NCBI GenBank assembly: GCA_002347035.1
Contig: DEAM01000004.1
Coordinates: 35,153-99,152, forward strand
DNA: 64,000 nucleotides
Source: Gemmatimonadales bacterium UBA2982
Lineage (GTDB): Bacteria; Gemmatimonadota; Gemmatimonadetes; Longimicrobiales; Gaopeijiaceae
Reading direction: 5' to 3'
This document shows, in pieces, positions 61,018-64,000 of this stretch. The notes below the pieces were generated by a model. That model made no database searches. It was not told the origin of the DNA and saw nothing but the letters and a program-made list of their open reading frames with translations. Positions within the stretch are counted from its first letter, which is position 1. Every line of letters begins with the position of its first letter. The translations under genes were made by a program, and so were the position numbers.

Positions 61018-61626
61018 TTACAGCTGGCGAGCCTGGACGCCCCCCTCCCCTTCAGCCGAAACAGTAAAGTGGAGCCACATTCCAACGGCCGTATGGCCCG
61101 GAATATAGCAAACTAACGCATAGTTACCCGCCTGCTCCGCTACAAATTCAACCGTCTCTTCTTCCCCAGGCATCGTTCCGTCGATCATTGAGCCGGGATT
61201 CTGCGTGATCGCCCCTTCGAATATGGGTGTAGCTTCTGGCGGGACCATGAAGTTCTCGATCTGCGGCGAAACGCCGAGACTGTGTGCCATATTAGGATCG
61301 GCATTATCAAAATGAACCATCACGTTATACCCCAAGGGCACTGTGATCGCGATATCTCCGTTGATAGCGCCGTTGAAATTCCAGTAGTTGTTATCTGGTA
61401 TATCTCCCGCGCCGATTACGAGATGGATAGTCTCGGTATCATCGTCACGCGTGTACCAGTCTGGAATTGTTAACGGACCACTCGGCGGAGGTCGTGTAGC
61501 CGCAGGCTGCATTGCCGAAGAGCTAGAAGTATTGGTGTCATTGTTATTTCCTCCGGAACCCGGCTCGCCACCTCCGCAGGCTACGAATGACAGGGCAACT
61601 ACTGGAATCAGGCGCCTATGCTTCAT
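61018..61626 (-). CDS. Lipoprotein type-1 copper protein (sulfocyanin-like)
   Basis: 202 residues. Lipobox SFVAC (C17), a Gly/Asn/Ser-rich tether, then a cupredoxin domain: NYWNFNGAINGDIAITVPLG, His ligand H115 (MAHSLGV), and C173-x4-H178-x4-M183 (CYIPGHTAVGM). This His-Cys-His-Met set and the NYWNFNG strand resemble sulfocyanin. It likely carries electrons at the outer surface or periplasmic face. The terminator at 60963-61001 ends the transcript. Confidence 0.85.
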   Translation of the reverse strand: MKHRRLIPVVALSFVACGGGEPGSGGNNNDTNTSSSSAMQPAATRPPPSGPLTIPDWYTRDDDTETIHLVIGAGDIPDNNYWNFNGAINGDIAITVPLGYNVMVHFDNADPNMAHSLGVSPQIENFMVPPEATPIFEGAITQNPGSMIDGTMPGEEETVEFVAEQAGNYALVCYIPGHTAVGMWLHFTVSAEGEGGVQARQL

Positions 61627-61922
61627 TTCAGATCATTCTCTTTCTTTTTGTTGGCCGAAGGCCCTGCGCGTATCTGCGTTTAGGGCACGGAATAATATAA
61701 CCTAAACCTCTTGCACTATTTATCACGAGCAAACAATGAAAGGCTCCGCTGTATTCTTGAAGTGCGTCTACGTTCCAGAATAAAAACGTCGAATCCGAGG
61801 TGATTAGAAGTTTTTTTCCCGGCTGTCAGACCTCAACGGCGTGATCGACATGGGACACACCTCGCGCCAAGCCTTAGCTACACGTACGATGACTACCACT
61901 GTAGCTGGATAAGGAGGAACAG
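61627..61922. other. Intergenic gap upstream of the copper-protein and hydrolase genes
   Basis: 296 bases between divergent genes. A strong ribosome site (AAGGAGG) precedes the hydrolase ATG at 61923. No gene, clear promoter or repeat was recognised in the rest. Confidence 0.4.
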
Positions 61923-62819
61923 ATGAAACATGCGCTTCCGGTCACTCTATCACTCTTGCTTTTGCTGACCCTAACCGAAGCTGTGACTGCGCAAACTACA
62001 GAGGCACAACGTGCTGCTGTCGCAACCTCAATTGGTTATAGGATCGTCCCGAATATCGTCTACCAAGAGGCGAATGGATTCGAAGCGAAACTCGATCTCT
62101 ACCTACCTAGTGAGCGAACTTCTGCTCCGACTCTGATCAACTTCCACGGTGGCGGTTGGCGTAGCGGCACAAAAGAGTCGAGAGGGCTGCGCTTTTTGCC
62201 GTACCTCGAAATGGGCTGGGCCGTGGTCAACGTTCAGTATCGCCTGGCTCGGATATCTCTAGCGCCTGCAGCCGTCGAAGACTCTTTGTGCGCCCTACGT
62301 TGGATTATCCGTAACGCGGATCGATACAATATTGATACTAGCCGCCTCGTCCTTACGGGTGATTCAGCGGGCGGCCACCTCTCCCTCACTACAGGAATCA
62401 TCCCTACTTCTGCCGGCCTCGACGGGCAATGCCCTGGAGATGAACCTCTCGAAGTCGCAGCAATCGTCAACTGGTACGGGATCACTGATGTCGGTGACTT
62501 GCTTGCAGGACCGAACATGCAGGAGTACGCAGTCACCTGGATGGGCAGTATGCCCAATCGATATGAGATCGCTGAGCGCGTCTCACCTCTCACGTACGTC
62601 CGCCATGGCTTACCCCCGATTCTGACAATTCATGGAGATGCCGACCCAACAGTTCCGTATACACATGCCCTGAGGTTACATGAAGAGTTGGAAAAGGTTG
62701 GTGTGCCCAACCAACTCCACACGGTTCCTGGTGGTGGCCATGGCCGCTTCAGTCTTGATGAGTCTATAGAGATTTACGAGGTGATTAGGAGTTTCCTCAA
62801 AAAACACAGCCTCGAGTAA
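61923..62819 (+). CDS. Secreted alpha/beta-hydrolase (BD-FAE/HSL-like esterase)
   Basis: 298 residues with a signal peptide (LSLLLLLTLTEAVTAQ). Oxyanion motif FHGGGWRSG, nucleophile Ser in TGDSAGGHLS, Asp in HGDADPTVPY and His in PGGGHGRFS. This is the HGGG esterase pattern. The ATG has AAGGAGG 5 bases upstream. It is followed by the PETase-like gene after 88 bases, same direction. Confidence 0.87.
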   Translation: MKHALPVTLSLLLLLTLTEAVTAQTTEAQRAAVATSIGYRIVPNIVYQEANGFEAKLDLYLPSERTSAPTLINFHGGGWRSGTKESRGLRFLPYLEMGWAVVNVQYRLARISLAPAAVEDSLCALRWIIRNADRYNIDTSRLVLTGDSAGGHLSLTTGIIPTSAGLDGQCPGDEPLEVAAIVNWYGITDVGDLLAGPNMQEYAVTWMGSMPNRYEIAERVSPLTYVRHGLPPILTIHGDADPTVPYTHALRLHEELEKVGVPNQLHTVPGGGHGRFSLDESIEIYEVIRSFLKKHSLE

Positions 62820-62907
62820 CCCGTGCTTCCCCGTCGACGGCTGCAATCTACCAATCAAGAACTGGATATTACCGCTATCCGATTGGACGCTTGAGAAGGA
62901 TCACAAC

Positions 62908-63756
62908 ATGAAGCAGCAAAGTTTTAAGGGCATGCTGGTATTGGTTGCCGCTCTGCTCCTTGCTTCTTGCTCTAGCTTTGATGCAACGGTTGCTTCGCTA
63001 TCTGTCGGTGGCGAGTACCACGTATTGACCTACACCAACTTTCCCGACGTCCCCGAGTTTGGCAACGGGACTATCTATTACCCCCAAGAAAATCCGGGAA
63101 CAGTTGGTGGTGTAGCCATTGCACCCGGCTTCAGGGAACGGCAGAGCCACATTGAATGGTGGGGTCCCAGGCTAGCATCGCACGGGTTTGCAGTTTTGAT
63201 CTTGGATACTAACGAGCGGGGGGCCATGCCCGATGCCCGAGGGGACGCACTCCTCGCGGCAGTCGACGTACTCAGACGTGAGAGCACACGGAAAGGAAGT
63301 CCGCTTTTTGGCCGTGTAGCAACGGACAGAATGGCCATCATGGGTCATTCCATGGGAGGAGGAGGGGCTCTGCTGGCCGCGAATGAACACCCTGACCGAA
63401 TCCAGGCGGCGATTCCCTTTGCACCGTGGGAGCCTCAGGCACTCTTTAGGGACATCACTGCGCCGACCTTAGTGCTCGCAGGACGTGTCGACCGGATTGC
63501 CGGAGTCGACAGCCACGCATGGCGTCATTATCAGAGCATCCCCGAGTCCACCCCCAAGGCATATCTGGAACTCGAAGACGGCAATCACTACATAGCAGAC
63601 ACGGAGCGGGGTACGGATCTAGAGACTGTAGGCCGTTACGGAATTGCCTGGCTGAAGCTCTACCTAGATGAAGATGTCCGCTACGAGCGCTTCATTTACG
63701 GTGACCTAGCTGCGTCAGACTCAGGTAAGTTTTCACGCTTTGTCACTAGCCCTTGA
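62908..63756 (+). CDS. PETase/cutinase-like polyesterase lipoprotein
   Basis: 282 residues, strongly resembling the PETase/bacterial cutinase family. Lipobox LASC (C21). Catalytic triad S148 (MGHSMGGGG), D195 (AGRVDRIAG) and H227 (DGNHYIA). Oxyanion backbone residues F75 (PGFRERQS) and M149. W174 in FAPW matches the wobbling Trp of PETase, and RQSHIEWWGPRLASHGFAV is family-typical. The residue before the catalytic Ser is His, as in cutinases, not Trp as in IsPETase; C21 is the only Cys, so the PETase disulfides are absent. It may act on natural polyesters; activity on PET is untested. A hydrolase gene precedes it and a DUF6152-like gene follows. Confidence 0.88.
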   Translation: MKQQSFKGMLVLVAALLLASCSSFDATVASLSVGGEYHVLTYTNFPDVPEFGNGTIYYPQENPGTVGGVAIAPGFRERQSHIEWWGPRLASHGFAVLILDTNERGAMPDARGDALLAAVDVLRRESTRKGSPLFGRVATDRMAIMGHSMGGGGALLAANEHPDRIQAAIPFAPWEPQALFRDITAPTLVLAGRVDRIAGVDSHAWRHYQSIPESTPKAYLELEDGNHYIADTERGTDLETVGRYGIAWLKLYLDEDVRYERFIYGDLAASDSGKFSRFVTSP

Positions 63757-63832
63757 CGCTACTACAGGCAACTTTGCTAGGCATGGTATTGTTTGCTCAG
63801 GCTCAGTATGACATAAACGGAGAGATCAGAGC

Positions 63833-64000
63833 ATGAGATCATATTGGAAGCATGGACTTTTGGTTGCAGGATTCGCTGTACTAGCCGTCTACGCAGCGCC
63901 TGCCGACGGACACCACGCGTTTGGGGCGGAGTTTGATGCGGAAGCTCCGATTCAAATTGAGGGCCGAGTTGTGAGGCTCGAGTGGGTGAACCCACACTCC
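63833..64000 (+). CDS. DUF6152-like protein, partial at window end
   Basis: The ATG at 63833 has GGAGAG about 9 bases upstream. The visible 56 codons read a signal peptide (LLVAGFAVLAVYAAPADG) then HHAFGAEFDAEAPIQIEG and RLEWVNPHS, the pattern of DUF6152 proteins (HHSFAAEFD ... VEWTNPH). The gene runs off the right end. The function of the family is unknown. Confidence 0.7.
   Translation, partial: MRSYWKHGLLVAGFAVLAVYAAPADGHHAFGAEFDAEAPIQIEGRVVRLEWVNPHS

Noticed and set aside
1..64000. tRNA, rRNA, CRISPR arrays, insertion sequences, prophage or att sites
   Set aside because: No T-loop GTTCGA with cloverleaf, no direct-repeat arrays, no transposase or integrase motifs were seen on either strand by eye.

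Overview
The window looks like chromosomal DNA of an uncultured, probably marine or host-associated, Gram-negative heterotroph with about 55% GC. Outer-membrane and lipoprotein signals, several exported S46, M1, M28 and M16 peptidases, PQQ and NHL-propeller proteins, an ECF sigma factor with a zinc-finger partner, and the housekeeping order yebC-ruvCAB-queA ... tgt-yajC-def-fmt fit Gemmatimonadota best; a neighbouring phylum such as Acidobacteriota cannot be excluded. This placement is an inference from gene content, not from a phylogeny. No tRNA, rRNA, CRISPR array, insertion sequence or prophage was seen.

Layout. 1-15.3 kb is mostly a minus-strand housekeeping block: thiG-thiS-thiE, fmt-def, yajC-tgt, queA-ruvB-ruvA-ruvC-yebC and an outer-membrane protein. 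It is interrupted at 4.97-9.8 kb by an SGNH hydrolase, a GNAT acetyltransferase, a PQQ quinoprotein and an NHL lipoprotein. 15.3-25.7 kb is a hydrolase region: three amidase-signature enzymes (one Tat-exported, one lipoprotein), an M20 amidohydrolase and a metallo-beta-lactamase-fold lipoprotein, with thiC and its TPP riboswitch between them. 25.9-36.8 kb carries frdABCD (fumarate reductase/succinate dehydrogenase), proC, an EF-G-like GTPase, an S46 peptidase, a rhomboid protease and ddl. 36.9-48.4 kb carries a TonB-like protein, mutS, an SH3/repeat protein, holA, a sigma/anti-sigma pair, an M16 peptidase pair, a TPR protein and gpmI. 48.6-64 kb is accessory: an aminotransferase, a selenocysteine-type ArsC/Spx-family gene, a propeller protein, M1 and M28 peptidases, two NHL proteins, an iodotyrosine-deiodinase-like nitroreductase, a small STAS-like protein, a MarR regulator, a copper protein, three alpha/beta hydrolases (one closely PETase-like) and the start of a DUF6152-like gene.

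Main discovery. At 49791-50144 (minus) an in-frame TGA falls exactly where the first cysteine of the CxxC motif of an ArsC/Spx-family oxidoreductase should be, and a bacterial-SECIS-like hairpin starts shortly after it. Conventional gene calling would lose the active site and report a 98-residue protein. This implies that the organism decodes UGA as selenocysteine.

Other points of interest are a lipid-anchored PETase/cutinase homologue with its complete catalytic triad, an IYD-like flavoprotein, a sigma-54-like promoter ahead of a small STAS-like gene, an EF-G paralogue with a degenerate G4 motif, a terminator between an ECF sigma gene and its presumed anti-sigma gene, and a MarR gene whose operator-like palindrome overlaps its own promoter.
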